Positions 26,160 through 35,147 of a DNA stretch of 64,000 bases are shown here, one piece after another. How positions within the stretch are numbered: position 1 is the stretch's first letter; each line of letters starts with the position of its first letter. Under the pieces are notes generated by a model. That model saw nothing but the letters and a program-made list of their open reading frames with translations, was not told the origin of the DNA and made no database searches. The stretch comes from Methylobacter tundripaludum SV96 (GTDB taxonomy: Bacteria; Pseudomonadota; Gammaproteobacteria; Methylococcales; Methylomonadaceae): assembly GCF_000190755.2 (NCBI RefSeq), contig NZ_JH109154.1:124001-188000 (forward strand). Reading direction: 5' to 3'. The translations under genes were made by a program, and so were the position numbers.

Positions 26160-27401
26160 TTAGCGCTGGACTGGAGCATTAGTCAGAAAATGATAATTCT
26201 TAGGAACCACAGTGATACCGGATTCCGAGATAACAAAGCGGGCTGCATCGGCGGCGTGGTTAAACCCAATTCGCTCGCCGGGCGGTATATGCACGTTTTT
26301 ATCGACGATACAGCGTGTCAAGTGCGCATCGGCGCCGACATGCACTCCGTCAAACAAGATCGAATCTTCGACGACAGCATTTTCATTCACCTGGACTTGA
26401 GTAAATAAGATCGAATGTCTGATAGTACCACCGGAAACAACGGTGCCGGTGCCGAGCAGAGAATTGATAACTTGCCCTTCCTGTCCGAGAGATCCAGGGG
26501 CCATGCGAGCTGGCGGGTTTTGTCCGTGGTAGGTGCGGATGGGCCAGCCGGGCTGATACAGGTCCAGCGGCGGAACCTGCGCGAGCAAATCCATGTTTGC
26601 TGTGTAATATGAATCAATTGTGCCAACATCGCGCCAGTACTTATCCTGCGTTACGCGCCCGGCTTCTCCACCGAACCGGTAAGCACATACGCAATGCGTA
26701 TCAATGAGTCGTGGGATGATGTCCTTGCCGAAATCATGGTTTGACGCAGTAAGGCAGTGGTCGGCTTGCAATTCATGAATGAGCAAGTCCATGTTGAAAA
26801 TATAGATACCCATTGATGCCAGCGCGCGGTGCGGGTCGTCCGGCATAGGCTTGGGATGTTTCGGCTTCTCGTCGAACGCACGAATTCGCTGTGTGTCATC
26901 CACTGACATGATACCAAAAGAGCTGGCACTGACAAGTGACACAGGCATGCAAGCAATCGTTAGCCCCGCTCCCTGGTCACGGTGGAACTGGAGCATGGCG
27001 GCATAATCCATCCGGTAGATGTGGTCTCCCGATAGAATCAGCACATGGCTGGCATTGCTGCGCTCAAGCAGGTACAGGTTCTGGCGGATAGCATCGGCTG
27101 TCCCGGAGTACCAGGATTGGTCGGTTCGCATCTGTGGCGGCACTGGCGTGATGTATTCGGAGATTTCCGGGTTGAAGATAGACCAGCCATCACGCAGATG
27201 CTTTTGTAGTGAGTGCGACTTGTATTGAGTCAGTACCAACATACGTCTCAAGCCAGAGTGTAGGCAGTTCGACAGTGTGAAGTCGATGATCCGATAATTG
27301 CCGCCGAATGGCACAGCTGGCTTTGCCCGGTCGGCTGTCAGTGGATGCAGCCGCGAACCCACGCCGCCGGCCAGTATGATGGTCAGGGTTTTATCGAGCA
27401 T
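26160..27401 (-). CDS. glgC: Glucose-1-phosphate adenylyltransferase
   Basis: A 413-residue enzyme that makes ADP-glucose for glycogen synthesis. Visible are LAGGVGSRLHPLTADRAKPA (nucleotide loop), the GTADAIRQNLYLL stretch, SGDHIYRMDY (metal Asp), FDEKPKHP (glucose-1-phosphate Lys) and YWRDVGTIDSYY, followed by a C-terminal left-handed helix region. The length is normal. No other glycogen gene is adjacent; the gene sits between an IS remnant and a 0.9-kb gene-free stretch. Confidence 0.95.
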   Translation of the reverse strand: MLDKTLTIILAGGVGSRLHPLTADRAKPAVPFGGNYRIIDFTLSNCLHSGLRRMLVLTQYKSHSLQKHLRDGWSIFNPEISEYITPVPPQMRTDQSWYSGTADAIRQNLYLLERSNASHVLILSGDHIYRMDYAAMLQFHRDQGAGLTIACMPVSLVSASSFGIMSVDDTQRIRAFDEKPKHPKPMPDDPHRALASMGIYIFNMDLLIHELQADHCLTASNHDFGKDIIPRLIDTHCVCAYRFGGEAGRVTQDKYWRDVGTIDSYYTANMDLLAQVPPLDLYQPGWPIRTYHGQNPPARMAPGSLGQEGQVINSLLGTGTVVSGGTIRHSILFTQVQVNENAVVEDSILFDGVHVGADAHLTRCIVDKNVHIPPGERIGFNHAADAARFVISESGITVVPKNYHFLTNAPVQR

Positions 27402-28319
27402 TTATCACCTCGCAAAATCGATCGAGAAGCATGAAGTTTTCTGGAGTGAGGCACCCCGTCGATTAGTTTCCTCGCATCGTGCATTTCTGTAAGGCTGACT
27501 TCAGATTTCCCTCAACTTTGAACGATAAGGTAACAACTCTTCAAGCCGGAATACCCCCATTATTAGTCTTCCTGAAGTCGGACGAGGCAATCAAGAAACA
27601 GCATTATTTGTGCCAATAGTTGATGATATTGCTTGGTTATTGCTAGTCCACAACCGGCGTGCTCTTCCAACCATTACCCCGTAATAGTAACTCTGAGTGT
27701 TCCGAAAAAGTGAACCAAAGTAGTGTTTTTAGACTGCTAGAACGCATTAAATCAGTGCATGTTGACGCAATTTGATAGGTTCGAGAGAATCCTGCCGATA
27801 TTCGACTGACCAGCTAAGTATCACAGCAATGCCTAAGTCAAGAATCTTAGACCCTGGTCAATCTGAGATCGTTACCCGCAGTCATTTCGTGATCGGCGAC
27901 AACAGTTAATCACTACACTATTAAATTTTTCATTGGTATAAACACAGTTATCCGTTTTGAAAACTGAGATTTAGTCGGGCAATATTAAGACAACGAACTG
28001 CTTCAATCGGCCAACACCGGACGATCAATTTTTTCGTTTTAAATCAATACTGACAATGCCTAACTTTACTTTTACCAGAGTCGCCATAATCGAGTCACTT
28101 TCTAATAATGATTTCAATTCAGGTCGCAACTGAAACTCTATTTATCAGGAGTGCAAGATTGCGTACCTTATGCGTCACCGGTTGATCTTTTTTTTGTTAA
28201 AAGTGCCGAAGAGTTTCGCAGCCGCATCATTGATTTCAAACTTATGCTAAAGGGAGCGACGAACACACAAAAGTGTACTTGCGCCGGACAACGAGTTCCA
28301 ATGTGACGCTGAAAGGTGT
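27402..28319. other. 0.9-kb gene-free stretch upstream of glgC
   Basis: No supported coding region on either strand; short frames at 28168-28429 run over the iorB 3' end and look random. It should contain the glgC promoter at its left. The rest is AT-rich and low in coding signal, probably decayed sequence. No hairpin or tandem array stood out. Confidence 0.5.
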
Positions 28320-30677
28320 TCAGTCTTTCCGCAACTGATCCCGGATAGGCAGTTGGCGGATACGTTGACCGGTAGCGGCAAAAATCGCGTTGCACAATGC
28401 CGGCGCAATGGGAGGGACGCCCGGTTCACCCACCCCGCCGAGCGGCGTGTCGAACTCGGGCGTGGGCATCAGATGAACCCGGATTTCGCGGGGCGCCTCA
28501 TCCATGCGGGTGAGTTGGTAGGTATGGAAGTTATCCTGCATTACAGCACCCTCCTTGAAGCTGATTTCGCCCAGCGTGGCTAGGCTGATCCCCATAATGC
28601 AGGCCCCCTCGATCTGGGAACGGATGCGCTCGGGATTGACCTGCGGACCGCAATCCACGGCCACATCAATGCGGGGTATGTTCAATTTACCGTCTTCGTT
28701 GACGGATACTTCCACCACAACCGCAATGTAAGTGACGAAGCTGTAATGGGCCGCCAGACCCAATCCCGCGCCCTTGGGTAGCGTGCGTCCCCAGCCCGTC
28801 TCGCGCGCAACGGTTTCGATCACCCTTCGCAGGCGTCCAGTGTCGACCGGGTACACCTCGGGGGATTCACCCTGATTCCAGGTATCGCCAAGGGTACGCG
28901 GATCAATACGGCGTGGCGGGCCGATCAGGTCAAGCAGGAAATCCTTGGGATCGCGTCCCGCAGCAGCGGCCAATTCGGCTACGAAGGACTGGATGGCGAA
29001 GGCATGTGGGATATTGGAAACCGAACGAAACCAGCCAATGCGGGTATGCGCTTCTGCCTCCGGATTTTCGATGCGTAGATTGGCAATGGCAAAGGGCACA
29101 TTGATGACACCCATTCCAAGTTCGGCCGGCATCTGGTGCTTGCTGTCGGGGGCGAAAGTGGACGAAATGGTCGGCGCCACCGTTCTGTGCAGCCAAGCTA
29201 CCGGTTTGCCCTGAGTATCCAGTCCCGCCTCCAGCCGTTCGACGGAAACCGTATGGAAATAAGAGTGGTGCAGATCGTCCTCGCGGGTCCAAGTCAGCTT
29301 GACCGGCTTGCCGTTCATGGCTTGCGATAATAGCGCAGCTTCGATGACGTAGTCGGGTATGGATTTGCGTCCGAAACCGCCGCCCAACAGGGTGACATGC
29401 ACCGTAACATTGTCTTCCGACAGTTTGAGCCATTTGGCCACGCGCTCGCGAGATGCCTGTGGGGACTGCGTGCAGGCCCATATTTCGCATTTTCCCTTGA
29501 CGATACGGGCTGCCGCCGCGGGCGGTTCCATGGTGGCGTGGGCGAGATGCGGAGCATAATATTCAGCTTCCACCTGTTTGGCCGCGCTTTTTAACGCAGT
29601 ATCAACGTCACCGTCGTTGCGGACCACCTTGCCTGGCTGGCGCGCGGCGGCTTCGAGCTCGGCCTTGTAGGCCACGGAATCGTAAGTGCCGTGCGGCCCG
29701 TTGTTCCATTCGATCTTGAGCGCCTTGCGCCCCTGGATGGCCGCCCAGGTGTTGCGGGCAATCACGGCGACGCCCCCGAGCGGGTTGAAGTCAGCGGGGG
29801 GAGGGCTGCTCGGCAGTTCGACCACCTTAACCACGCCCGGCACCTCGAGGGCATCCTTGGCATCGTAACGCAAGACCTTACCGCCGAATACGGGTGGGCG
29901 CGCGACCACGGCGTAAAGCATGTCTTCAAGACGGGTGTCGATGCCGTACTGGGCTCGGCCCGTGACTATATCCTGTCCGTCATAAATCCCGAGCTGCCCC
30001 TTGCTGATGTAGCGAAAATCCGCAGGCTTCTTCAGACGCAAGGTTTCCCGAGCAGGCACCGGCAATTTGGCCGCAGCCTTGGCCAGCTGACCGTAGCCGA
30101 GTGTCCTGCCGGTGGCAGGATGAAGGACTTGATGCTGCTCGGCACGGACTTCTTGGATCGGCACTTGCCATTGCGCTGCCGCCGCCGATTCCAGCATGGT
30201 GCGGGCAGCCGCGCCGACCCGGCGCATGGGCATAAAGAAATGACGCATGCTACGGGAGCCATCGGTGTCTTGGTTGCCGTAACGCGGTTCGTCGCCGGGC
30301 GCCTGCTCGACCCGTACGCGCTGCCAGTCGGCTTCGAGTTCGTCGGCCACCACCATCGGCAGACTGGTGCGTACGCCTTGTCCCATTTCCGAACGGTGGC
30401 AAATGATGGTCACCGTGCCGTCGTCCGCTATTGCGACGAACACCAGCGGGTTATCTACCCAGCCGTGCGGCATAGCATCGGCGCCATACTTACCCTTTTG
30501 TGAGGGCAGGGCAGTTTCGTCTGCCCTAATCAGCGAGGGAAAGCCGGCGGCCAGTACAAATCCGGTGAGGGCCAGATCCTTGAGAAAAGCGCGTCGGCTG
30601 ATGTTGGCGATATGCAGGATGTCATCTGCGATTGAGATGTCAGCACTCAATTCGGGGCGATCCAGTGGCTTTTTCAT
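28320..30677 (-). CDS. iorB: Isoquinoline 1-oxidoreductase-type molybdopterin subunit
   Basis: A 785-residue large subunit of a xanthine-oxidase-family molybdenum hydroxylase. It has a twin-arginine signal ([15 protein letters not shown]), so it is probably exported as a folded, cofactor-loaded complex. Cofactor-contact segments include [15 protein letters not shown] and the C-terminal [13 protein letters not shown] with the active-site Glu. The ATG at 30677 overlaps the iorA stop by 4 bp; upstream in-frame extension lies inside iorA and is rejected. Substrate is unknown: relatives oxidise N-heterocycles or aldehydes. Base composition is clearly more GC-rich than the surroundings, suggesting acquisition. 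Confidence 0.9.
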   Translation of the reverse strand: MKKPLDRPELSADISIADDILHIANISRRAFLKDLALTGFVLAAGFPSLIRADETALPSQKGKYGADAMPHGWVDNPLVFVAIADDGTVTIICHRSEMGQGVRTSLPMVVADELEADWQRVRVEQAPGDEPRYGNQDTDGSRSMRHFFMPMRRVGAAARTMLESAAAAQWQVPIQEVRAEQHQVLHPATGRTLGYGQLAKAAAKLPVPARETLRLKKPADFRYISKGQLGIYDGQDIVTGRAQYGIDTRLEDMLYAVVARPPVFGGKVLRYDAKDALEVPGVVKVVELPSSPPPADFNPLGGVAVIARNTWAAIQGRKALKIEWNNGPHGTYDSVAYKAELEAAARQPGKVVRNDGDVDTALKSAAKQVEAEYYAPHLAHATMEPPAAAARIVKGKCEIWACTQSPQASRERVAKWLKLSEDNVTVHVTLLGGGFGRKSIPDYVIEAALLSQAMNGKPVKLTWTREDDLHHSYFHTVSVERLEAGLDTQGKPVAWLHRTVAPTISSTFAPDSKHQMPAELGMGVINVPFAIANLRIENPEAEAHTRIGWFRSVSNIPHAFAIQSFVAELAAAAGRDPKDFLLDLIGPPRRIDPRTLGDTWNQGESPEVYPVDTGRLRRVIETVARETGWGRTLPKGAGLGLAAHYSFVTYIAVVVEVSVNEDGKLNIPRIDVAVDCGPQVNPERIRSQIEGACIMGISLATLGEISFKEGAVMQDNFHTYQLTRMDEAPREIRVHLMPTPEFDTPLGGVGEPGVPPIAPALCNAIFAATGQRIRQLPIRDQLRKD

Positions 30678-31141
30678 GGCTTGACCTCCGTTAATCCGGC
30701 AACCTGCTTGATTGCGGCGCGTATTCGGCAATAGGTGCCGCACCGGCAGATATTGCCGCTCATGGCCTTGTCGATATCGGCATCGGTGGGTTTGGGTTTT
30801 TGTTTGAGCAGCGCAGTGGCAGCCATTATCTGGCCGGGTTGGCAATAACCGCATTGCGGTACGCCTAGCGTTAACCAGGCTTCCTGGACCTTTTGCCCGG
30901 TTGCGTCCTGGTCGATGGCTTCGATCGTCACGATTTTCTTGCCGACGGCGGCTGAGATGGGCGTCACGCAAGCGCGAGTGGGTTCTCCGTCGAGATGCAC
31001 CGTGCAGGCTCCACATAAAGCCATGCCGCAGCCAAATTTTGTTCCGATCAAGCCCAAGTGGTCGCGCAATACCCAGAGGAGGGGAGTATCCGTCGGTAAG
31101 TCGATCTGACGGGGCTTGCCGTTGATATTGAACGTAATCAT
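30674..31141 (-). CDS. iorA: Isoquinoline 1-oxidoreductase-type [2Fe-2S] subunit
   Basis: A 155-residue small subunit with two [2Fe-2S] clusters. The plant-type ferredoxin site is [16 protein letters not shown]; the second site is [10 protein letters not shown] plus [12 protein letters not shown]. It passes electrons from the molybdenum centre to an external acceptor. The ATG at 31141 is preceded by AAGGAG and matches the family N-terminus (MITFNINGK). The stop overlaps the iorB start (ATGA). No FAD subunit gene is present, as expected for the two-subunit Ior type. Confidence 0.92.
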   Translation of the reverse strand: MITFNINGKPRQIDLPTDTPLLWVLRDHLGLIGTKFGCGMALCGACTVHLDGEPTRACVTPISAAVGKKIVTIEAIDQDATGQKVQEAWLTLGVPQCGYCQPGQIMAATALLKQKPKPTDADIDKAMSGNICRCGTYCRIRAAIKQVAGLTEVKP

Positions 31142-31280
31142 GGGGGGTTCTCCTTCCAATCATCAGAAGTGCGAGGTGCCCGCGTCGCATTGTGTAACTG
31201 GGCGCAAGTGCATTGGACGAAATCTTACACGGGTTCCATGGGCCAGTAAAGGCGCCTAAGCAGAGGTTCGTGACGGGGTT

Positions 31281-32093
31281 TTAATCGGCACTTATATTTA
31301 CCGTTGCCGACAGCTCCTTACTCAAGGGCTCGCCGTGGCCACCCCGTCTCACTAGCACCATTTCACTGACGATGGACAAGGCGATTTCCTCCGGCAATTT
31401 CGCGCCCAGATCCAGGCTGGCGGGAGCGCGCACCTTGGCAAGGCCGGATTCCGGGAAACCTTCCTGTGCCAATCGCGCCAAAACCAGATTCGCTCGCTTA
31501 CGGCTGGAAACCAGTGCGATATACAGGGCTTCGGATTGCAGTGCATAGGTGAGGGAGTCATAGTCGCCCTTGTGATGAGTGGCTATCACCACGAAATCGC
31601 CAGGCTGTGGCTGCAATTGTTGATAACGGCAATCGTCGCTAATGATACGGTGGGCGGCGGGAAAGCGCTCCGCCGTGGCCTGCGGGTCATTGACAACCAC
31701 CTCGAATCCTAATCGGCAGGCGAATTCGCAAAGACTTTCCACGATGCGCCCATGCCCCATGAGCCAGAGTAGCGGTTTGGGCAAGACCGGTTCCACATAC
31801 ACCCGCATGCTGCCGCCGCACGGCATGCCCGCGCCGAAAATTTCGTCGTTCAGGTCGATTTCAATCACGCGAGGTTCTCCTGTTTCAAGACATTCAAGTG
31901 CCGCATTGGACACCATGGATTGCGCACAACCGCCGCCGACCCAGCCGGCTATGACCTTGCCGGAGAGGTCGATCAGCGCCTTAGCCGCCGGTTTGGCCGA
32001 GGATGAGCCCAGTATTTCTACTACGGTGGCTAGAGCATAAGGACGGCGCGCTTTGCGCAGTTCAAACTGGAGGTCGAGAATGTCGCGGATCAC
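31281..32093 (-). CDS. XdhC family molybdenum cofactor insertion protein
   Basis: A 270-residue XdhC/CoxF-family protein. These bind molybdenum cofactor, promote its sulfuration and insert it into xanthine-oxidase-type enzymes. Typical segments are GWVGGGCAQSMV near residue 50, LLWLMGHGRIVESLCEFA (Rossmann start) and VVIATHHKGDYDSL. It lies 139 bp upstream of iorA on the same strand and overlaps the preceding gene by 4 bp. Context makes it the dedicated maturation factor of IorAB. Confidence 0.9.
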   Translation of the reverse strand: MIRDILDLQFELRKARRPYALATVVEILGSSSAKPAAKALIDLSGKVIAGWVGGGCAQSMVSNAALECLETGEPRVIEIDLNDEIFGAGMPCGGSMRVYVEPVLPKPLLWLMGHGRIVESLCEFACRLGFEVVVNDPQATAERFPAAHRIISDDCRYQQLQPQPGDFVVIATHHKGDYDSLTYALQSEALYIALVSSRKRANLVLARLAQEGFPESGLAKVRAPASLDLGAKLPEEIALSIVSEMVLVRRGGHGEPLSKELSATVNISAD

Positions 32094-32683
32094 GATGTTT
32101 TTTTAAATTTTGTCAGAAATTGCAAATCTTCCGGTTTATCGATGTCCCGAAGCACGCCTGCATCATCGCAATCAACGAGTCGAAGTTGATCAAGATGCGC
32201 CTGGATCACCGTTTTCGCACCGTCATCGCCACTCAACGCAGCTAGTTCCGGGCCTAAGATTTGTGAAAAGCCTACCGGGTGCCCGTGTCGGCCTTGCCAG
32301 CAGGGCGCGGCGATGGTCGCGCCCGAGCGAAGCGCATCCGCTACCTTGCGGATGGTGGCGGGTTCAATCCACGGCATATCAGCCAGAGTGATCAGCCAGC
32401 CAGCGGCGTCGGGGCACGCACGGATACCGAAAACAAGACTCGCGCTCATGCCTTGCTCGGCATCGGCGCAGACCCGGACTTCCGCTCCTTCGGCCTGCAA
32501 TAAAGCGGTCAGCTCCTCGCTACCTGGTCTTACCACCGCCAGCACCCCATCGGTGCCGGCTAATAGGTTGCGGCAGGCGCGCACCGCCACCAAGTTGCCA
32601 TCGGGCAAAATATGAGTCAGTTTGTCTGCGCCGAAGCGTCGGCTGGCTCCAGCGGCCAGCAAGATGCCGACAATCGAGCTCAT
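32090..32683 (-). CDS. MocA-like molybdenum cofactor nucleotidyltransferase
   Basis: A 197-residue NTP-transferase of the MobA/MocA class. LLAAGASRRFGADKL is the nucleotide-binding loop, LADMPWIEP the metal site, and GHPVGF the conserved patch. MocA attaches CMP to molybdopterin for xanthine-oxidase-type enzymes, which suits the IorAB operon. The ATG at 32683 gives the family N-terminus (MSSIVGILLAAG); a 40-residue upstream extension lacks family features. First gene of the four-gene molybdenum hydroxylase operon. Confidence 0.87.
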   Translation of the reverse strand: MSSIVGILLAAGASRRFGADKLTHILPDGNLVAVRACRNLLAGTDGVLAVVRPGSEELTALLQAEGAEVRVCADAEQGMSASLVFGIRACPDAAGWLITLADMPWIEPATIRKVADALRSGATIAAPCWQGRHGHPVGFSQILGPELAALSGDDGAKTVIQAHLDQLRLVDCDDAGVLRDIDKPEDLQFLTKFKKTS

Positions 32684-33103
32684 CAGCCTAAATGCAAGCG
32701 ACGGAGGACATTTCGGAGGACCAAGGTATGGGCAATCATCATCTTGTCTGGGGGTAGGTGAATCAGTGCTAAGGACATTATCACCGCACTCCCTGATTAG
32801 CAAGATTCTTCAGCCAGATGAAATAAAAGCATGGGACGCCGGCGCGGCGGAGAGGAATCGCATGGTAAGCGTCGTCACCAATAGGCTATTGATAAATAAC
32901 GAAAAAATCATATCGTGCATTAACAAATAAACAGAGCAAATTGCTCAGTTGTGCTTAACAGTACCGCCGGACCAAAAAACTACGATTAGTGGTATTCCTC
33001 AGCCTTTTGTTTTCGCATGCCGCTTAAGCCAACCTTTGAGTGTCTACTTCATGAAAAGTCTAATGGCCATTCAGGTTCGGGTTGAGCCTGTAAATCATCC
33101 TAG
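32684..33103. promoter_or_regulatory. Region upstream of the molybdenum hydroxylase operon, up to IS1182
   Basis: 420 bp without a supported gene; it must contain the operon promoter reading left. The 32622-32930 open frame on the plus strand is the antisense of the MocA-like gene and is rejected. No clear operator or hairpin was found. Confidence 0.4.
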
Positions 33104-34660
33104 GAGGCTGTCGGATTAATAGAGCGAGCCTCCCCACTTAATCACGATTAAAATTTAAAAAAGTGGTTTATTGGGATTTTTAATGCCCATAGTTCTGTTT
33201 TATGGGCAGCTCAATGCTCTTTTTCCTCTCTCACCCTCTTAATACATGCATTCTTTTTAAATTCCAGCCTATACAGACTAAATTCCATTCACTTTGGACG
33301 GATTCCAGGCCTCGAAGCTGGAATTGCCTGAATCCCTGGACGTGTTTAATGATGCCAAACACGGTTTCGACAGTAGATTTTCGCTTGCCGTAGAGTGCTT
33401 TGCCCGCTTTGGTTGTTAAGCGATGGGTCATGGCCTCAACCGGCGGTAAGGTGCTTTCGCCTATTTCCGGCTGATGCTGAAACCGGGCGTCAAGGGCTTG
33501 GTTATGGCTTTGCCGCTTTTGGGCGATGTACGGTTTTATCTTTGCATCAGCACACGCCTTTACATTGGCTTGGCTGAAGTAGCCGGTGTCGGCCAACAGG
33601 TTGTCAACACTCCCCAAGCATTCCGGGAGCTGTTCCAGTTTGGCTAAGGCCGGTTCGATTTCTTGTTTGTCGTTGGTGTGTTGGGTGATGTGATGAGCAA
33701 CGATCAGGTGGGTGGCAATATCAACACTGGCTTGGGCGTTATAGGCTTGTTCAAAACCATTAGGGGTCGGCATGATGCGGGACTCTTCATCGGTCAGGCT
33801 GACTTGATCTTTACCTTGAGGCGCATCGGTAGGCGCTTGGGGGGCCTTGCCGCCCATTTTCTTGCCGGTTTCACTCAGGTGTTGTTCACGCTTAGCCTGC
33901 TTTTCGTCATACTCGGCCTTTTCTTGCGCGTAACGTGCCTTGGCACGGGCCTGGATTTCCTGTTTGGCTTTGGCAATCACTGCTAAACGGTCTTGGCGGC
34001 GTTTGAGTTCCTTGGGTACATCCATGTCTTCTGGAAGCGGGGAATTGTCGGCGGCTTCAGCCAGTTTCATCAAGGTTTCAACTTCCTGTTTGAACTGGGC
34101 TTCCAGTTGATTGGCGTAATCCCAGCTCAAGGCTTTATGCTTGCTGGCATTGGCTTTAATCTTGGTGCCGTCCAGGCTCACCGTACCCAGCTTAAGCAGC
34201 CCCAAGGTTTGTGCAAGTACCAATATCTCGACAAATAGGCTTTCGATCTCTTTGCCAAAGCGCTTGCGAAAGCTGTTGATGGTGTCGTGATCTGGGTTTT
34301 CGTTGGCGCAGATGTATTTAAAGGCCATCGAGTCATGAGTGGCTTTCTCCAGTTTGCGACTGGAAAATACGCCGGTCGCGTAACCGTAGAACAGCAACGC
34401 CAACAGCATCGCCGGATGATAGGGGCGCTTTCCTTTGCCCGCATAGACGGCTGATAGCGTCCGTAAATCCAGTTGATCGACAATCTCGACAACAAAACGG
34501 GCCATATGATCTTCAGGCAAATAATCCTGAACACACGGGGGCAGAATGTAGGGGGTATCGCGATCAATCAGGATGAATTGGGTAGCCATTTTTGTTTTTT
34601 GATTTGGTGTTTCGATAGGGTTATTTTAACACTTTTTGCACTGCTAAATCCGACAGTCTC
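33104..34660 (-). mobile_element. IS1182-type insertion sequence, apparently intact
   Basis: A 1557-bp element with terminal inverted repeats GAGGCTGTCGGAT (left) and GAGACTGTCGGAT (right, reverse complement). CTAG occurs directly outside both ends (33100-33103 and 34661-34664), consistent with a 4-bp palindromic target duplication. It encodes one full-length transposase on the minus strand. Confidence 0.88.
33231..34589 (-). CDS. IS1182 family transposase
   Basis: A 452-residue DDE transposase. The N-terminal domain (DYLPEDHMARFVVEIVDQLD, LLALLFYGYATGVFSSRKLE) is typical of IS1182. Catalytic positions are near TVSLDGTKIKANASKHK (first Asp), NLLADTGYFS (second Asp) and RKSTVETVFGIIKH (Glu). 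The middle has a long charged helical insert. No frameshift or stop interrupts it, so the element may be active. Confidence 0.92.
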   Translation of the reverse strand: MATQFILIDRDTPYILPPCVQDYLPEDHMARFVVEIVDQLDLRTLSAVYAGKGKRPYHPAMLLALLFYGYATGVFSSRKLEKATHDSMAFKYICANENPDHDTINSFRKRFGKEIESLFVEILVLAQTLGLLKLGTVSLDGTKIKANASKHKALSWDYANQLEAQFKQEVETLMKLAEAADNSPLPEDMDVPKELKRRQDRLAVIAKAKQEIQARAKARYAQEKAEYDEKQAKREQHLSETGKKMGGKAPQAPTDAPQGKDQVSLTDEESRIMPTPNGFEQAYNAQASVDIATHLIVAHHITQHTNDKQEIEPALAKLEQLPECLGSVDNLLADTGYFSQANVKACADAKIKPYIAQKRQSHNQALDARFQHQPEIGESTLPPVEAMTHRLTTKAGKALYGKRKSTVETVFGIIKHVQGFRQFQLRGLESVQSEWNLVCIGWNLKRMHVLRG

Positions 34661-34664
34661 CTAG

Positions 34665-35147
34665 GGCAGGGTAGTTTCGAATGTCTGTTTTGTAGGATTT
34701 GCGGCGACTGCCTTTTCTAAAGCCACGAATAGCGAGTATCAGCCAAAATAAGTCATTGGGAGGTCGGTAAACTTTACAAGTTGCTTCCATGTTTAAAAAT
34801 GTGAACCGACTTTAGAATATAGATGCAGCTGAATTTTCGGGTTAATTCATATAAGTTTTCCTACATATTGTGCATTTAGCTCAAAATATGTACTGTCGAT
34901 CCTTGGTTGGGAAGATAGATCATCTGATAATGTGTGAGCATTTTGCGGCCAAAGACGATAACAAATATTCCCTGCGGGAAGCAATCGAGCGAGGATTGGG
35001 AGACAGACCACGATTTTCTATTCGTCCACTTTCAAGAGGCAGAATAACCGTGGTCAAGCTCCATTAATATTAAAGAATGCGAGCATGAACCCTTTAACCG
35101 GGTGATGTGATGGGAAGGAAAATAATCGGCTAAAGGAGGTAGATTGT
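34665..35147. other. Spacer between IS1182 and the GHKL ATPase gene
   Basis: 483 bp. A 65-codon open frame (34870-35067, plus) has no recognisable domain and no good ribosome-binding site, so I do not call it. The promoter of the ATPase gene should be here; AAAGGAGG stands just before its ATG. Confidence 0.45.

Noticed and set aside
29691-30503. Long plus-strand frame of 270 codons opposite iorB
   Set aside because: GC-rich codons of iorB keep the antisense frame open; no recognisable domain or ribosome-binding site.
34870-35067. 65-codon frame upstream of the GHKL ATPase
   Set aside because: No domain, no ribosome-binding site; cannot be told from chance.
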